Assembly: GCF_018069755.1 (NCBI RefSeq) | Contig: NZ_JAGQDE010000006.1 | Span: forward strand, 145,200-209,199 | Source: Ideonella aquatica | GTDB taxonomy: Bacteria; Pseudomonadota; Gammaproteobacteria; Burkholderiales; Burkholderiaceae_C | Length of the DNA: 64,000 nucleotides | Reading direction: 5' to 3' | Shown here: positions 18,601-27,377 of the stretch, in pieces | Numbering within the stretch: position 1 is the stretch's first letter | Layout of the letters: each line of letters starts with the position of its first letter | Translations under genes and position numbers: made by a program | Notes under the pieces: generated by a model | Told to the model about the DNA's origin: nothing | What the model saw: only the letters and a program-made list of their open reading frames with translations | Database searches by the model: none

Positions 18601-19173
18601 CAGCACCAGCAGCGCCACCGCCCCCACATAGGACCACATCATCGAGCGGGTGCTGGTGGCCAGCGCGAAGAAGGCGCTGCCGATGATCACCAGCGTGGGC
18701 AGCGCGAAGACGAACAGCGCCCAGAGGTAGTCGCCCGGGCGGAAGGGGCCGATCTTCTCGGGGTCCAGCCAGGGCATCAGCGCGCCCACGCCGATGCCCA
18801 GCGGCACCGCGGCCAGCACCAGCAGCGCCGCGGCCAGCGCGCCGCTGAAGCGCCCACCCAGGTAGGCGCCCTTGCCCAGCCGGGTGCTGCGCAGGATGGG
18901 GGCGAAGCCGGTCTCGTCGTCGCGCAGCACCGTGCCGGCCACCATGGCCACCACCACGAAGATCGCGAACAGGCTCATCACCGCCAGCGTCTGCACGATC
19001 GCGAAGGGCGAGTTCAGGTTGACGTTGCCCTTGCTGCCGATCTGGATCTGGTCCACCGTGGTGGCGCCGAAGGCCAGCAGGAAGAACAACGCGAAGCCGA
19101 CCCAGAACACCGGGCTGCGCAACTGGTAGCGCCACTCGAAGCGCGCCACCGTGCTGAAGAAGGAGCCGCCCAT
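15583..19173 (-). CDS. ABC-2 type permease fused to an M1-like zinc aminopeptidase
   Basis: A single 1196-residue polypeptide. Residues 1-280 and about 300-580 form two ABC-2-like membrane halves joined by an Ala/Pro-rich linker. A further helix near 590 leads into an extracytoplasmic region with an M1 zinc site: H932-E-I-A-H936 and the third ligand E956 in LLVESFAQYSALLV. Nineteen residues separate the two parts of the zinc site, one more than in classical M1 enzymes. The ATPase gene lies directly upstream with one base between. The pair probably forms an ABC system whose exported domain cleaves peptides; what it moves or cuts is unknown. The 3' end overlaps the GH3 gene by 20 bp. Confidence 0.9.
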   Translation of the reverse strand: MGGSFFSTVARFEWRYQLRSPVFWVGFALFFLLAFGATTVDQIQIGSKGNVNLNSPFAIVQTLAVMSLFAIFVVVAMVAGTVLRDDETGFAPILRSTRLGKGAYLGGRFSGALAAALLVLAAVPLGIGVGALMPWLDPEKIGPFRPGDYLWALFVFALPTLVIIGSAFFALATSTRSMMWSYVGAVALLVLYLVSRGLLRNMERDVVSALSDPFGLSALSIATKYWTAADRNTRLPELSGLFLANRLLWLGVGALVFALTAWRFRFEQRAAKVTAAAPVAVAAAPVAALRPLAAPRADAATRRAQFMALARFDMAFVFRSPAFFVLLFIGVLNAGGGAWFSNEWYGSGSYPVTRLMVEALQGAFTLMPIIIAIYYGGELVWRDRERRMHEIVDATAAPGWAHLLPKIAAIALVLLATSLVAALTGMAVQLAKGFTQLQPLSYLMWFVLPTVLLSLQLAVLSVFVQVLVPQKFIGWGLMLLQVVAAIALASAGFEHNLYNYTGTPPVPLSDMGGMSRFWIGMVWYQLYWSACALLLAVGAFAFWQRGAGSTLRQRWPQARARLRGPAGGLALGATLAWVGLGGWIFWNTNVLNRYQPVPEQEQLLADAERALLPLEKLPQPRITAVTLDVQLYPREARAVTTGRYQVENRSGGPITELVLGWAPRLQIDRLDIPGATLTADHPDWGFRRYRLDTPMQPGEVRQIGFTTTLQERGFVNGAPLTRIVENGSFVDNGDIAPGLGVSREGFLKDRAKRRKQGLPADLRPPTLEDESARAFNGLRGDSDWVQAEITVGTDADQTPIAPGYTVSDVTQNGRRTVRFKTDAPINHFFSIQSARYAVKTDRLGAIELAVYHHPGHDYNVPRMLAAMKASLQLFGQQFSTYQFRQARILEFPSYANFAQSFANTIPYSENIGFLTRLDDPEKIDVVTYVTAHEIAHQWWGHQLAPSPQQGNTLLVESFAQYSALLVMEQLYGPEQMRRFLKYELDRYLRSRGGEVVEEMPLARVENQPYIHYQKGSLAMWWAKEALGVEVVNRTLAKLLQQFAFKPAPYANSTDFLRLLRAEAGPDNAAHQALITDLFEKITLLDLKARDASATRRPDGRWDVRFTVDARKLYADGKGVETEAPLDEEADIGAFTVEPGKKGYTAQSVLAMQRQRLTSGSQQITLTVARKPAYVGIDPYNKRIDRNSEDNLSAVKE

Positions 19174-19174
19174 C

Positions 19175-20095
19175 TCAGGCTCCTTGCGCGGCGGCGGCGG
19201 CGACGCTGGCGCGGTGGCGGTGCAGCGTGGCGAAGTAGACGTCTTCCAGCGTGGCCTCTGCAGGCGTGAAGCCGGGGCCCGGCGCGCCCTCGCCCGGCGC
19301 GCTGAGCACGCGGATGACCGTGCGCCCGGCGCGCAGCCGGGTGGCGATCACCGCGTGGCGCTCGCGCGCAGCGGGCAGCTCGGTCTTGTCCAGGTCGGCC
19401 TGCCAGATGCGGCCGGCGAGCTGCGCGATCAGCGCGCTGGGCGTGCCGCTCTCGACGATGCGCCCGCCCACCAGGATCGCAGTGCGCGGGCACAGGTCGG
19501 TGACGTCGTCGACGATGTGGGTGGACAGGATCACCACCACCTGCTCGCCGATCTCGGCCAGCAGGTTGTTGAAGCGGTTGCGCTCCTCGGGGTCGAGGCC
19601 GGCGGTGGGCTCGTCGACGATGATCAACCGCGGCTGGCCGATCAGCGCCTGCGCAATGCCGAAGCGCTGGCGCATGCCCCCTGAGTAGCCGGCCACCGCC
19701 TTCTTGCGCGCCTCCCACAGGTTGACCTGGCGCAGCAGCGATTCGACCGTGTCGCGCCGCTCGCCGCGGCCCGCCACGCCCTTGAGCACCGCCAGGTGGT
19801 CCAGCAGGTCCTCGGCCGACACGCGCGGGTAGACGCCGAAATCCTGCGGCAGGTAGCCCAGCGTGGCGCGCAGCGCCTCGGGCTGGGCCAGCACATCGAT
19901 GTCGCCAAAGCCAATGGCGCCCTGGCTGGGAATCTGCAGCGTGGCCAGGCAGCGCATCAGACTGCTCTTGCCGGCGCCATTGGGTCCGAGCAGGCCGAAC
20001 ATGCCGGCCGGGATGTCGAGCGAGACCCCATCGAGCGCGCGCACTCCGTTGGGGTAGACGTGGGTGAGGTCGCGGATGTTCAGCATGGGGCACAT
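19175..20095 (-). CDS. ABC transporter ATP-binding protein, partner of the permease-peptidase
   Basis: The 306-residue ATPase carries Walker A GPNGAGKSS (residues 37-45), a Q loop in YLPQDFGVYPRVSAEDLL, the signature YSGGMRQR, Walker B LIIVDEPTAGLDP and the H loop LSTHIVDD. It is of the CcmA/NatA type that pairs with ABC-2 permeases. The start may be ATG 20095 or ATG 20086 (MLNIRDLTHVYPNG); the longer form is given. It is followed by the permease-peptidase gene after one base, so the two are translationally linked. Confidence 0.9.
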   Translation of the reverse strand: MCPMLNIRDLTHVYPNGVRALDGVSLDIPAGMFGLLGPNGAGKSSLMRCLATLQIPSQGAIGFGDIDVLAQPEALRATLGYLPQDFGVYPRVSAEDLLDHLAVLKGVAGRGERRDTVESLLRQVNLWEARKKAVAGYSGGMRQRFGIAQALIGQPRLIIVDEPTAGLDPEERNRFNNLLAEIGEQVVVILSTHIVDDVTDLCPRTAILVGGRIVESGTPSALIAQLAGRIWQADLDKTELPAARERHAVIATRLRAGRTVIRVLSAPGEGAPGPGFTPAEATLEDVYFATLHRHRASVAAAAAQGA

Positions 20096-20206
20096 GCTGC
20101 CTCAACCCCAGCCTCTGGCGAGCTGGCGGCCGACGAAGTGCCCAAGCAGGCGACGAAACGCATCCGGCGTGCGACGGGCCGCGGAACTTTCTTGGGCGCG
20201 CCAGAA

Positions 20207-20233
20207 ACGACAAAGCCCGCTGGGTGCGGGCTT
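20207..20233 (-). terminator. intrinsic terminator after tRNA-fMet
   Basis: Read on the minus strand, an 8-bp perfect stem (AAGCCCGC / GCGGGCTT) with a 5-nt loop is followed by TTTGTCG. It sits 16 nt past the end of the tRNA gene. Confidence 0.7.
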
Positions 20234-20248
20234 CATGCTGGGGCTCAG

Positions 20249-20325
<77 letters not shown>

Positions 20326-20384
20326 ACTGAAGCTAGCAGTGTAGCACGGATTCGCGCGAATCGTCCAGCAGCGTGTGCAGATCG

Positions 20385-22214
20385 TCAGAGGCCAGCGCGC
20401 TGCAGCGTCGCGTTGAAGCGCTGTGCGTTCTCGAAGCCGACGACGCGCAGGCCGCTCATCTCGCGGCCCTGGGCGTCGAAGAAAATCGTGCCGGGCGGGC
20501 CGAACAGGTTGAAGCGCTTGAGCAGTGCGCGGTCGTCGGTGCTGTTGGCGGTGACGTCGGCCTTGAGCAGCAGCGCGCCGCTCAGGCGCTGGCGCACATC
20601 GGCATCGGTGAAGGTAAAACGCTCCATCTCCTTGCAGCTGACGCACCAGTCGGCGTAGAAGTCCAGCATCACCGGGCGGCCGGCGCTGGCCAGCGCGGCG
20701 TCCAGTTCGGCCACGCTGCGCACCGGCTGCCAGGGCAGCGTGCTGGCGGCCACGGCCACGCCAGCGGTGAAGTGGCCCAGCGGCTGCAGCGGATCGCGGC
20801 CCCCTGAGGCAGCACCCACCAGCTGCGACACCCCCAGCGTCAGCGCGGCGATGCCCGCCGCGCGCTGCACCCACACACGCGGAGCGTGGCTGTGCGGATG
20901 GGCGTCAAACGGCCTCAGCATGAAGCCGGTGACCAGCAGCAGCGCGCCCCAGCCCACCAGCACCGCCCAGCTGGGCAGCACCGGCTGCACGATGTACAGC
21001 GCGGTGGCCAGCAGCAGCAGGCCGAAGAAGTGCTTGACCGCATGCATCCATGATCCCGAGCGCGGCAGCCAGGCGCCGGCCGACGCGCCCAGCGCCAGCA
21101 GCGGCACGCTCATGCCGCAGGCCAGCGCGAACAGCGCGCTGCCGGCCAGCACCACGTCGCGGCTCTGGCTCAGGAAGACCAGCGCCCCAGCCAGCGGCGC
21201 GCTGACACAGGGGCTGACGATCAGCGCCGACAGGCCGCCCATCAGGAACACGCCCACAAAGCGGCCGCCGGGCAGCTGGGCCGACACGCCGTGCAGGCGG
21301 TTGTGCAGGCCGCTGGGCAGGCGCAGCTCGTAGACGTCGAACATGGCCAGCGAGAAGGCCACCAGCATGAGCGCGAAGCTGGCCAGCACCCAGGGCTTTT
21401 GCAGCGCGGCGGCCAGGCCTTCGCCGGCCAGACCGGCGGCCACGCCCAGCGCGGTGTAGACCAGGGCCATGCCCAGCGAGTAGGCCACGGCCAGCGCGAA
21501 GCTGCGGCGGCGTGAGACCTCGCCCTGGCCGGCGATCACCGACGACAGGATGGGCAGCATCGGCAGCACGCAGGGCGTGAAGGCCAGCAGCAGGCCCATC
21601 ACGAAGAAGGCGCCCACGGTGGTCCACCAGTTGCCGTCGCGCAGCACGCGCTCGATGCGGGCGGTCTCGCCCTGCGGCTCGGCCGAGCTGTCGGCCGGCG
21701 GCGCCGCCGCAGCGCCTCCCAGCAGGCTGCCGCCGGCCACCGGGGTGGCCGCCGCGTCGGCACGGAGGACCTGCACGCTGCCATCGCCGCCAAAGCCCGC
21801 CAACGACACCTGCAGGCGCTGCGTCTCAGGCGGGTAGCACAGGCCGGCGTCGGCGCAGCCTTGCGAGGTGACCTCCAGCACGAAGGGGCCGCTGGCCGCT
21901 GTCACGGGGAGGCGGATGGGCAGCGCGCCGCGGTGGGTCTCGACCTCTTTCTGGAAGGTCTCGTCGAACTTGACCTTGCCCTTGGGGACCTCGGGTTCGC
22001 CCAGCGTGGCGCCGTCGGCGACCACGAACTTGAAGCGCTCGCGGTACAGGTAGTAGCCGTCGGCGATCTCGAAGCGCAGTTGCACGGCGTCGGGCCCGGC
22101 GGCCTGGGCCGAGAGCTTGAAGGCCTGGTCGGGCTCCAGGAAATCGGCCGCGCGGGCGAGCATCGAAGCGCCCAGCGCGATCAGCAGCAGCGTGAAGAGG
22201 CGGAACAGTCGCAT
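20385..22214 (-). CDS. dsbD: thiol:disulfide interchange protein DsbD
   Basis: DsbD passes electrons from cytoplasmic thioredoxin to periplasmic DsbC/DsbE. The 609-residue protein has a signal peptide (MRLFRLFTLLLIALGASMLARA) and an N-terminal alpha domain with a CADAGLCYPP redox pair. The eight-helix beta domain has its two cysteines in FTPCVLPMLP and VSPCVSAPL, and the C-terminal thioredoxin-like gamma domain has FYADWCVSCKEME. All six redox cysteines are present. ATG 22214 was taken because it opens the signal peptide. The gene follows the rplQ terminator and precedes tRNA-fMet on the same strand. Confidence 0.95.
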   Translation of the reverse strand: MRLFRLFTLLLIALGASMLARAADFLEPDQAFKLSAQAAGPDAVQLRFEIADGYYLYRERFKFVVADGATLGEPEVPKGKVKFDETFQKEVETHRGALPIRLPVTAASGPFVLEVTSQGCADAGLCYPPETQRLQVSLAGFGGDGSVQVLRADAAATPVAGGSLLGGAAAAPPADSSAEPQGETARIERVLRDGNWWTTVGAFFVMGLLLAFTPCVLPMLPILSSVIAGQGEVSRRRSFALAVAYSLGMALVYTALGVAAGLAGEGLAAALQKPWVLASFALMLVAFSLAMFDVYELRLPSGLHNRLHGVSAQLPGGRFVGVFLMGGLSALIVSPCVSAPLAGALVFLSQSRDVVLAGSALFALACGMSVPLLALGASAGAWLPRSGSWMHAVKHFFGLLLLATALYIVQPVLPSWAVLVGWGALLLVTGFMLRPFDAHPHSHAPRVWVQRAAGIAALTLGVSQLVGAASGGRDPLQPLGHFTAGVAVAASTLPWQPVRSVAELDAALASAGRPVMLDFYADWCVSCKEMERFTFTDADVRQRLSGALLLKADVTANSTDDRALLKRFNLFGPPGTIFFDAQGREMSGLRVVGFENAQRFNATLQRAGL

Positions 22215-22260
22215 GATCACATTCTGAGGGGCGTCCGGGACGGGTGGTTCCCGACCCATG

Positions 22261-22287
22261 AAAAAAGGCCCGCACGGGGCGGGCCTT
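22261..22287 (-). terminator. rho-independent terminator of the rpoA-rplQ operon
   Basis: On the minus strand a 9-bp perfect stem (AAGGCCCGC / GCGGGCCTT) with a 5-nt loop runs into six T residues. It lies 21 nt beyond the rplQ stop codon and separates the ribosomal block from dsbD. Confidence 0.9.
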
Positions 22288-22308
22288 GTTCGCAGGGGCA
22301 GCCGTGGA

Positions 22309-22704
22309 TTACTCGGCGGCGGCCTCGGCGGGGGCGTCGGCCACTTCAGGGCGATCCACCAGCTCGACAAAGGCCATCGGGGCGTTGTCGCCGACGCGGA
22401 AGCCCATCTTCAGGATGCGGGTGTAGCCGCCCGGACGGGCGTTGTAGCGCTTGCCCAGGTCGTTGAACAGCTTGGTGACGACGTCACGGTCGCGCAGGCG
22501 GGCGAAGGCCAGGCGGCGGTTGGCCACGCTGTCGATCTTGGCCAGCGTGATCAGCGGCTCGACGACGCGGCGCAGTTCCTTGGCCTTGGGCAGGGTGGTC
22601 TTGATGGCTTCGTGGGTGAGCAGCGAGACCGACATGTTGCGCAGCATCGCGGCGCGGTGCTCGGAGGTGCGGTTCAGCTTGCGAAGGCCGTTACGGTGGC
22701 GCAT
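22309..22704 (-). CDS. rplQ: 50S ribosomal protein L17
   Basis: The 131-residue protein starts [17 protein letters not shown], with the [26 protein letters not shown] core typical of L17 near the peptide exit tunnel. It has a short Ala/Glu-rich C-terminal tail. It is the last gene of the alpha operon (rpsM-rpsK-rpsD-rpoA-rplQ), 119 bp after rpoA, and is followed by a strong terminator. Confidence 0.98.
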   Translation of the reverse strand: MRHRNGLRKLNRTSEHRAAMLRNMSVSLLTHEAIKTTLPKAKELRRVVEPLITLAKIDSVANRRLAFARLRDRDVVTKLFNDLGKRYNARPGGYTRILKMGFRVGDNAPMAFVELVDRPEVADAPAEAAAE

Positions 22705-22823
22705 GGTGCTTTCCTTTCGTTATGGAACCCCGGCCGGACAAGGTACCGGGGTGTGCACGTCAGCCCGAGGGCTGGTGGTGTTGTGCCGGCGCCCCGGATG
22801 GAGCGGCCGGCGGGTTCAATGGA

Positions 22824-23816
22824 TCAGCGCTTGTCCAGGCCCTGGGGCGGCCAGTGCTCGAGGCGCGAGCCCAGGGTCAGGCCGCGCGAGGCGAGCACTT
22901 CCTTGATCTCGTTGAGCGACTTGCGACCCAGGTTCGGGGTCTTCAGCAGCTCGGTCTCGGTGCGCTGGATCAGGTCGCCGATGTAGTAGATGTTCTCGGC
23001 CTTCAGGCAGTTGGCCGAGCGCACGGTGAGCTCGAGCTCGTCGACCGGGCGCAGCAGGATCGGGTCGATCGGGCCGGCCGGCTTGTCGCCGGTGGCGATC
23101 GGGCTGCCGAACTCGACGCCAGCGTCCAGCTGGGCGAAGACCGCCAGTTGCTCGACCAGGATCTTGGCCGAGGCGCGGATGGCTTCCTCAGGGGAAATCG
23201 CGCCGTTGGTCTCGATTTCCATGACCAGCTTGTCGAGGTCGGTGCGCTGCTCGACGCGGGCGTTCTCGACCGCGTAGCTCACGCGCTTGACCGGCGAGAA
23301 GGAGGCGTCCAGCACGATGCGGCCGATCGACTTGGTCGGCTCGTCGCCGAAGCGGCGCAGGTTGCCCGGCACATAGCCGCGGCCCTTCTCGACCTTGATC
23401 TGCATGTCGAGCTTGCCACCCTGGGCCAGGTTGGCAATGACATGGTCCTTGTTGACGATCTCGACGTCGTGCGGGGTCTGGATGTCGCGCGCGGTGACCG
23501 GGCCTTCGCCCTCCTTGCGCAGCACCAGAGTGACCTCGTCGCGGTTGAGCAGACGGAACACCACGCCCTTGAGGTTCAGCATGATGTGCACCACGTCCTC
23601 GGCGACACCGTCGATCGTGGAGTACTCGTGCAGCACGCCAGCGATGGTGACCTCGGTCGGTGCGTAACCCACCATCGACGACAGCAGCACGCGACGCAGC
23701 GCGTTGCCCAGCGTGTGACCGTAGCCGCGCTCGAAGGGCTCGAGCGTGACCTTGGCGCGGTGGCCGCCCAGCGGCTCCGCAACGATGGCTTTGGGTTTCA
23801 GCAGATTGGTTTGCAT
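22824..23816 (-). CDS. rpoA: RNA polymerase alpha subunit
   Basis: The 330-residue alpha subunit dimerises to start RNA polymerase assembly. The N-terminal domain shows the [21 protein letters not shown] motif in two halves, covering the core contact site. The C-terminal domain (about residues 245-320) keeps [21 protein letters not shown] and [12 protein letters not shown], the 265-determinant region that binds UP elements and activators. Length is normal. It is preceded by a strong hairpin in the rpsD-rpoA spacer. Confidence 0.98.
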   Translation of the reverse strand: MQTNLLKPKAIVAEPLGGHRAKVTLEPFERGYGHTLGNALRRVLLSSMVGYAPTEVTIAGVLHEYSTIDGVAEDVVHIMLNLKGVVFRLLNRDEVTLVLRKEGEGPVTARDIQTPHDVEIVNKDHVIANLAQGGKLDMQIKVEKGRGYVPGNLRRFGDEPTKSIGRIVLDASFSPVKRVSYAVENARVEQRTDLDKLVMEIETNGAISPEEAIRASAKILVEQLAVFAQLDAGVEFGSPIATGDKPAGPIDPILLRPVDELELTVRSANCLKAENIYYIGDLIQRTETELLKTPNLGRKSLNEIKEVLASRGLTLGSRLEHWPPQGLDKR

Positions 23817-23924
23817 GTAAGTCCTGTTCCTCTCAATACCCTCGGCTCGTTACACCGATAAGGCTGGCGGACCACGCCGGAAGCGATGTCGACCGCTGCG
23901 GAACCGGCATACCGCAACGGCAGT

Positions 23925-23966
23925 GGCCGCCACGCGCCGCCCCGCTGGGGGCTGCGCGTGGCGGCC
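23925..23966 (-). promoter_or_regulatory. very stable hairpin in the rpsD-rpoA spacer
   Basis: A perfect 13-bp stem (GGCCGCCACGCGC with its complement) caps a 16-nt loop that can itself pair CCCC with GGGG. No T-run follows on the minus strand, so it looks more like an RNA processing or stability element, or a partial attenuator, than a terminator. Confidence 0.6.
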
Positions 23967-23974
23967 GGTATTCA

Positions 23975-24598
23975 TCAACGCGAATACAGTTCGACGATCA
24001 GCGATTCGTTGATCTCGGCGCCGAATTCGTCGCGGTCAGGCGCCTTCTTGAAGGTGCCTTCCAGCTTGGTGGCATCGACCGAGACCCAGGCCGGCAGGCC
24101 GATCGACTCGGCGAGCTTGAGCGAGTCGGCGATGCGCAGCTGCTTCTTGGCCTTTTCACGCACGGCGATCACGTCACCGGCCTTGACCTGGTAGGACGGG
24201 ATGTTGACGACGATGCCGTTGACGGTGAGGGCCTTGTGCGAGACCAGCTGGCGGGCTTCCGCGCGGGTCGAGCCGAAGCCCATGCGGTAGACGACGTTGT
24301 CCAGACGCGATTCCAGCAGCTGCAGCAGGTTCACGCCGGTCGAGCCCTTGCGGCGATCGGCTTCGGCGAAGTAGCGGCGGAACTGGCGCTCGAGCACGCC
24401 GTACATGCGCTTGACCTTCTGCTTCTCGCGCAGCTGCAGACCGAAGTCGGAGGTGCGGGCGCCGGAGGTGCGGCCATGCTGGCCCGGCTTGGATTCGAAC
24501 TTGGCCTTGTCGCTGATGGCGCGGCGGGCGCTCTTCAGGAACAGGTCGGTGCCTTCACGGCGGGAAAGTTTGGCCTTGGGGCCGAGGTAACGTGCCAC
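23975..24598 (-). CDS. rpsD: 30S ribosomal protein S4
   Basis: This 207-residue primary 16S-binding protein begins [19 protein letters not shown]. Its S4 RNA-binding domain is [25 protein letters not shown], about residues 95-120. In enterobacteria S4 represses the alpha operon by binding a nested pseudoknot upstream of rpsM; no such structure was evaluated here. A likely promoter lies in the spacer upstream of this gene. Confidence 0.98.
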   Translation of the reverse strand: MARYLGPKAKLSRREGTDLFLKSARRAISDKAKFESKPGQHGRTSGARTSDFGLQLREKQKVKRMYGVLERQFRRYFAEADRRKGSTGVNLLQLLESRLDNVVYRMGFGSTRAEARQLVSHKALTVNGIVVNIPSYQVKAGDVIAVREKAKKQLRIADSLKLAESIGLPAWVSVDATKLEGTFKKAPDRDEFGAEINESLIVELYSR

Positions 24599-24769
24599 GG
24601 TGTTGTCCTTCGTTGGTCGGTCTGACGCATCCGAACCACGGCGGCGAGCCGAGGTGATGCGCGAGTCTGTGGCCGGGGCGCAGGGGCCCGCGGGCGGCAG
24701 ACGGTGGGCTTGGAGTCAAAATGGCCGACGCATGGCTAACGCCATCGCCGGCATGCGGGAAAACTCTTC

Positions 24770-24778
24770 ATTGTAGCA
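24770..24778 (-). promoter_or_regulatory. extended -10 promoter element upstream of rpsD
   Basis: The minus strand reads TGCTACAAT, an extended -10 (TG-N-TACAAT) five-sixths identical to TATAAT, about 170 nt before the rpsD start. No good -35 is visible at the usual spacing, as expected for an extended -10 promoter. It would allow rpsD-rpoA-rplQ to be transcribed separately from rpsM-rpsK. Confidence 0.4.
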
Positions 24779-24802
24779 GGCCCGCGGCAAGCCGGGGCCT
24801 GC
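24776..24802 (-). terminator. hairpin after rpsK, possible partial terminator
   Basis: Starting 6 nt after the rpsK stop codon, the arms GCAGGCCC and GGGCCTGC enclose an 11-nt loop with an inner CGG/CCG pair. The tract that follows is only weakly T-rich (TACAATGAAGAGTTTT), so partial termination is likelier than full stop. It touches the proposed rpsD -10 element. Confidence 0.45.
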
Positions 24803-24808
24803 GCGCCA

Positions 24809-25213
24809 TCAGATGCGGCGGCGCTTCTGCGGACGGCAGCCGTTGTGCGGGATCGGCGTGACGTCGGAGATCGAGTTGATGCGGATGCCCAGCGAGGCCA
24901 GGGCACGCACCGACGACTCACGGCCCGGGCCCGGGCCCTTGATGCGCACGTCCAGGTTCTTGATGCCCTGTTCCTGCGCAGCACGGCCGGCGTTCTCGGC
25001 AGCGACCTGGGCGGCAAACGGGGTCGACTTGCGCGAACCCTTGAAGCCCTGGCCACCCGACGAAGCCCACGAGAGGGCGCCGCCTTGGCGGTCGGTGATG
25101 GTGATGATGGTGTTGTTGAACGAGGCGTGCACGTGAGCGATGCCGTCCGCAACGTTCTTGCGGATCTTCTTGCTCACGCGGCGGGCCGCGTTATTGGCAG
25201 GGGACTTGGCCAT
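24809..25213 (-). CDS. rpsK: 30S ribosomal protein S11
   Basis: A 134-residue platform protein of the small subunit. The family core is [43 protein letters not shown] and the C-terminal [20 protein letters not shown]. It lies 26 bp after rpsM. Length and ends are normal. Confidence 0.98.
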   Translation of the reverse strand: MAKSPANNAARRVSKKIRKNVADGIAHVHASFNNTIITITDRQGGALSWASSGGQGFKGSRKSTPFAAQVAAENAGRAAQEQGIKNLDVRIKGPGPGRESSVRALASLGIRINSISDVTPIPHNGCRPQKRRRI

Positions 25214-25239
25214 GTCTTGGTCTTCCTACGGCAGAGGGC

Positions 25240-25605
25240 TTACTTCTTCAGCGCGGCGGCGCCCTTGCGCGGACCCTTGCGGGTGCGGGCATTGGTGCGG
25301 GTGCGCTGGCCGCGCATCGGCAGGCCGCGGCGGTGACGGAAGCCGCGGTAGCAGCCCAGGTCCATCAGGCGCTTGATGTTCATCGAGGTCTCGCGACGCA
25401 GGTCGCCCTCGATGGTCAGCTTGCCCACCTCTTCCCGGATCTTCTCCAGGTCGCCGTCGGTCAGGTCCTTGATCTTCTTGGAGAAGGGGATGCCCACCGC
25501 CTCGCAGATCTTCTGCGCGGTCGTGCGGCCGATACCGAAGATGTAGGTCAGGCCGATCTCCGCATGCTTTTGCGGCGGAATGTTGATACCAGCAATACGT
25601 GCCAT
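25240..25605 (-). CDS. rpsM: 30S ribosomal protein S13
   Basis: The 121-residue head protein contacts the P-site tRNA and the large subunit. It shows [22 protein letters not shown] at the N-terminus with the [12 protein letters not shown] helix-hairpin-helix, and a basic tail [21 protein letters not shown]. It is the first gene of the alpha group, downstream of rpmJ. Confidence 0.98.
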   Translation of the reverse strand: MARIAGINIPPQKHAEIGLTYIFGIGRTTAQKICEAVGIPFSKKIKDLTDGDLEKIREEVGKLTIEGDLRRETSMNIKRLMDLGCYRGFRHRRGLPMRGQRTRTNARTRKGPRKGAAALKK

Positions 25606-25637
25606 GGTGCTTCCTTGGATTCCTCAGCGGCCGGGCA

Positions 25638-25751
25638 TCAGCCCTGGCGCTGCTTGTGACGCGGGTCGGTGCAGATCACGCGCACGATACCGTTGCGCCG
25701 GATGATCTTGCAGTTGCGGCACATCTTCTTGACCGATGCAGCGACTTTCAT
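25638..25751 (-). CDS. rpmJ: 50S ribosomal protein L36 (zinc-binding form)
   Basis: A 37-residue protein ([19 protein letters not shown], ending HKQRQG). The four zinc ligands C11, C14, C27 and H32 are all present, so this is the C+ paralogue that needs zinc. Many bacteria keep a zinc-free second copy elsewhere under Zur control; none lies in this window. It sits between infA and rpsM. Confidence 0.97.
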   Translation of the reverse strand: MKVAASVKKMCRNCKIIRRNGIVRVICTDPRHKQRQG

Positions 25752-25788
25752 CGTCTTCTCCTTGACAGGTTCAAGCGCTCTTGAACGT

Positions 25789-26007
25789 TTACTTTGCGCG
25801 GAAAACGATCCGAGCGCGACTCAAATCGTAGGGCGTCAGCTCAACCGTCACCTTGTCGCCGGGGAGGATGCGTATGTAGTGCATGCGCATCTTGCCGGAG
25901 ATGTGTCCGAGGACCACGTGCCCATTGTCCAGCTTCACGCGGAAGGTGGCATTGGGCAGGTTCTCGAGGATCTCCCCCTGCATCTGGATGACGTCGTCTT
26001 TCGCCAT
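25789..26007 (-). CDS. infA: translation initiation factor IF-1
   Basis: This 72-residue OB-fold protein binds the ribosomal A site during initiation. It reads [20 protein letters not shown], then the [20 protein letters not shown] core and the closing [16 protein letters not shown]. It lies between secY and rpmJ, a position common in betaproteobacteria. Confidence 0.98.
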   Translation of the reverse strand: MAKDDVIQMQGEILENLPNATFRVKLDNGHVVLGHISGKMRMHYIRILPGDKVTVELTPYDLSRARIVFRAK

Positions 26008-26037
26008 GGAACTGCGACGGCTGTGGGACCTCTACCT

Positions 26038-27348
26038 TCAGCTCGCCTTGAAATTGGCCTTCTTCAGCAGTGATTCGTACTGATGGCTCATCACGTACGA
26101 CTGCACCTGGGCCCAGAAGTCCATCGTGACGACCACGATGATCAACAGGCTGGTACCACCGAAGTAGAACGGAACGCTGTACTTGAGCTGCAGGAATTCC
26201 GGCAGCAGGCAGACCAGCGTGATGTACACGGCACCGGCCAGCGTCAGGCGGGCCAGGATCTTGTCGATGTGGCGCGCGGTCTGCTCACCCGGCCGGATGC
26301 CCGGGATGAACGCACCGCTCTTCTTCAGGTTGTCGGCGGTCTCGCGGCTGTTGAACACGAGCGCCGTGTAGAAGAAGCAGAAGAACACGATCATCGCGGC
26401 GTACAGCATCACGTAGATCGGTTGACCCGGCTGCAGCGTGCCCGAGATGTCCTTCAGCCAGCGCATGTCGTCGCCGGTGGCGAACCAGCCGACCACGGTG
26501 GCGGGCAGCAGGATGATCGACGAGGCGAAGATCGGCGGGATCACGCCCGACATGTTCAGCTTCAGCGGCAGGTGCGAGGACTGGCCGCCATAGACCTTGT
26601 TGCCGACCTGGCGCTTGGCGTAGTTGACCAGGATCTTGCGCTGACCCCGCTCGACGAACACCACGACATAGGTCACACCCACCACCAGGGCCAGCACGAA
26701 CAGCGCCACAATGATGCTCATCGCACCGGTGCGCACCAGCTCGAACAGGCCGCCGATCGCGCTGGGCAGGCCCGCCGCGATGCCCGAGAAGATCAGGATC
26801 GAGATGCCGTTGCCCAGACCGCGCTCGGTGATCTGCTCACCCAGCCACATCAGGAACATCGTGCCGGCCACCAGGCTGACCACCGCCGTCATGCGGAAGC
26901 CAAAGCCGGGGTTGAGCACCAGGCCGGTCGAGCCTTCCAGGGCCAGGGCAATGCCCAGCGACTGGAAGATCGCCAGGCCCAGCGTGCCGTAGCGGGTGTA
27001 CTGGGTGATCTTGCGACGGCCGGACTCGCCTTCCTTCTTCAAGGCTTCGAGGCTGGGCACCACGTAGGTCATCAGCTGCATGATGATCGACGCCGAGATG
27101 TACGGCGTGATCCCCAGCGCGAAGACCGCGAAGCGCGACATCGCGCCACCCGAGAACATGTTGAACAGGTTCAGGATGCCGCCCTGCTGACCCTCGAAGA
27201 GGGCCTGCAGCTGCTGCGGGTTGATGCCCGGCACGGGGATATGCGCCCCGATGCGGTACACCACCAGCGCCAGCAAGAGGAAGACCAGCCGGCGATTGAG
27301 GTCGCCGAACTTGCCTGTCTTGGCCAGCTGAGTCGGAGAGGTTGCCAC
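26038..27348 (-). CDS. secY: preprotein translocase subunit SecY
   Basis: The 436-residue channel subunit of the SecYEG translocon, with ten hydrophobic helices. It contains the plug-region segment [27 protein letters not shown], here split by its helix, and the cytoplasmic loop motif [16 protein letters not shown] that docks SecA and the ribosome. The C-terminus [13 protein letters not shown] is typical. It is the penultimate part of the spc cluster, after rplO, and ends 30 bp before infA. Confidence 0.98.
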   Translation of the reverse strand: MATSPTQLAKTGKFGDLNRRLVFLLLALVVYRIGAHIPVPGINPQQLQALFEGQQGGILNLFNMFSGGAMSRFAVFALGITPYISASIIMQLMTYVVPSLEALKKEGESGRRKITQYTRYGTLGLAIFQSLGIALALEGSTGLVLNPGFGFRMTAVVSLVAGTMFLMWLGEQITERGLGNGISILIFSGIAAGLPSAIGGLFELVRTGAMSIIVALFVLALVVGVTYVVVFVERGQRKILVNYAKRQVGNKVYGGQSSHLPLKLNMSGVIPPIFASSIILLPATVVGWFATGDDMRWLKDISGTLQPGQPIYVMLYAAMIVFFCFFYTALVFNSRETADNLKKSGAFIPGIRPGEQTARHIDKILARLTLAGAVYITLVCLLPEFLQLKYSVPFYFGGTSLLIIVVVTMDFWAQVQSYVMSHQYESLLKKANFKAS

Positions 27349-27377
27349 GAGCGTGGGTGTCCTTCAGCGCGTGCGGG

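Noticed and set aside
20349..20362. Perfect 14-bp palindrome GATTCGCGCGAATC between tRNA-fMet and dsbD
   Set aside because: It is short, has no T-run and matches no operator I can name, and it lies 23 bp after the dsbD stop. It may be part of the tRNA leader, but nothing supports a function.
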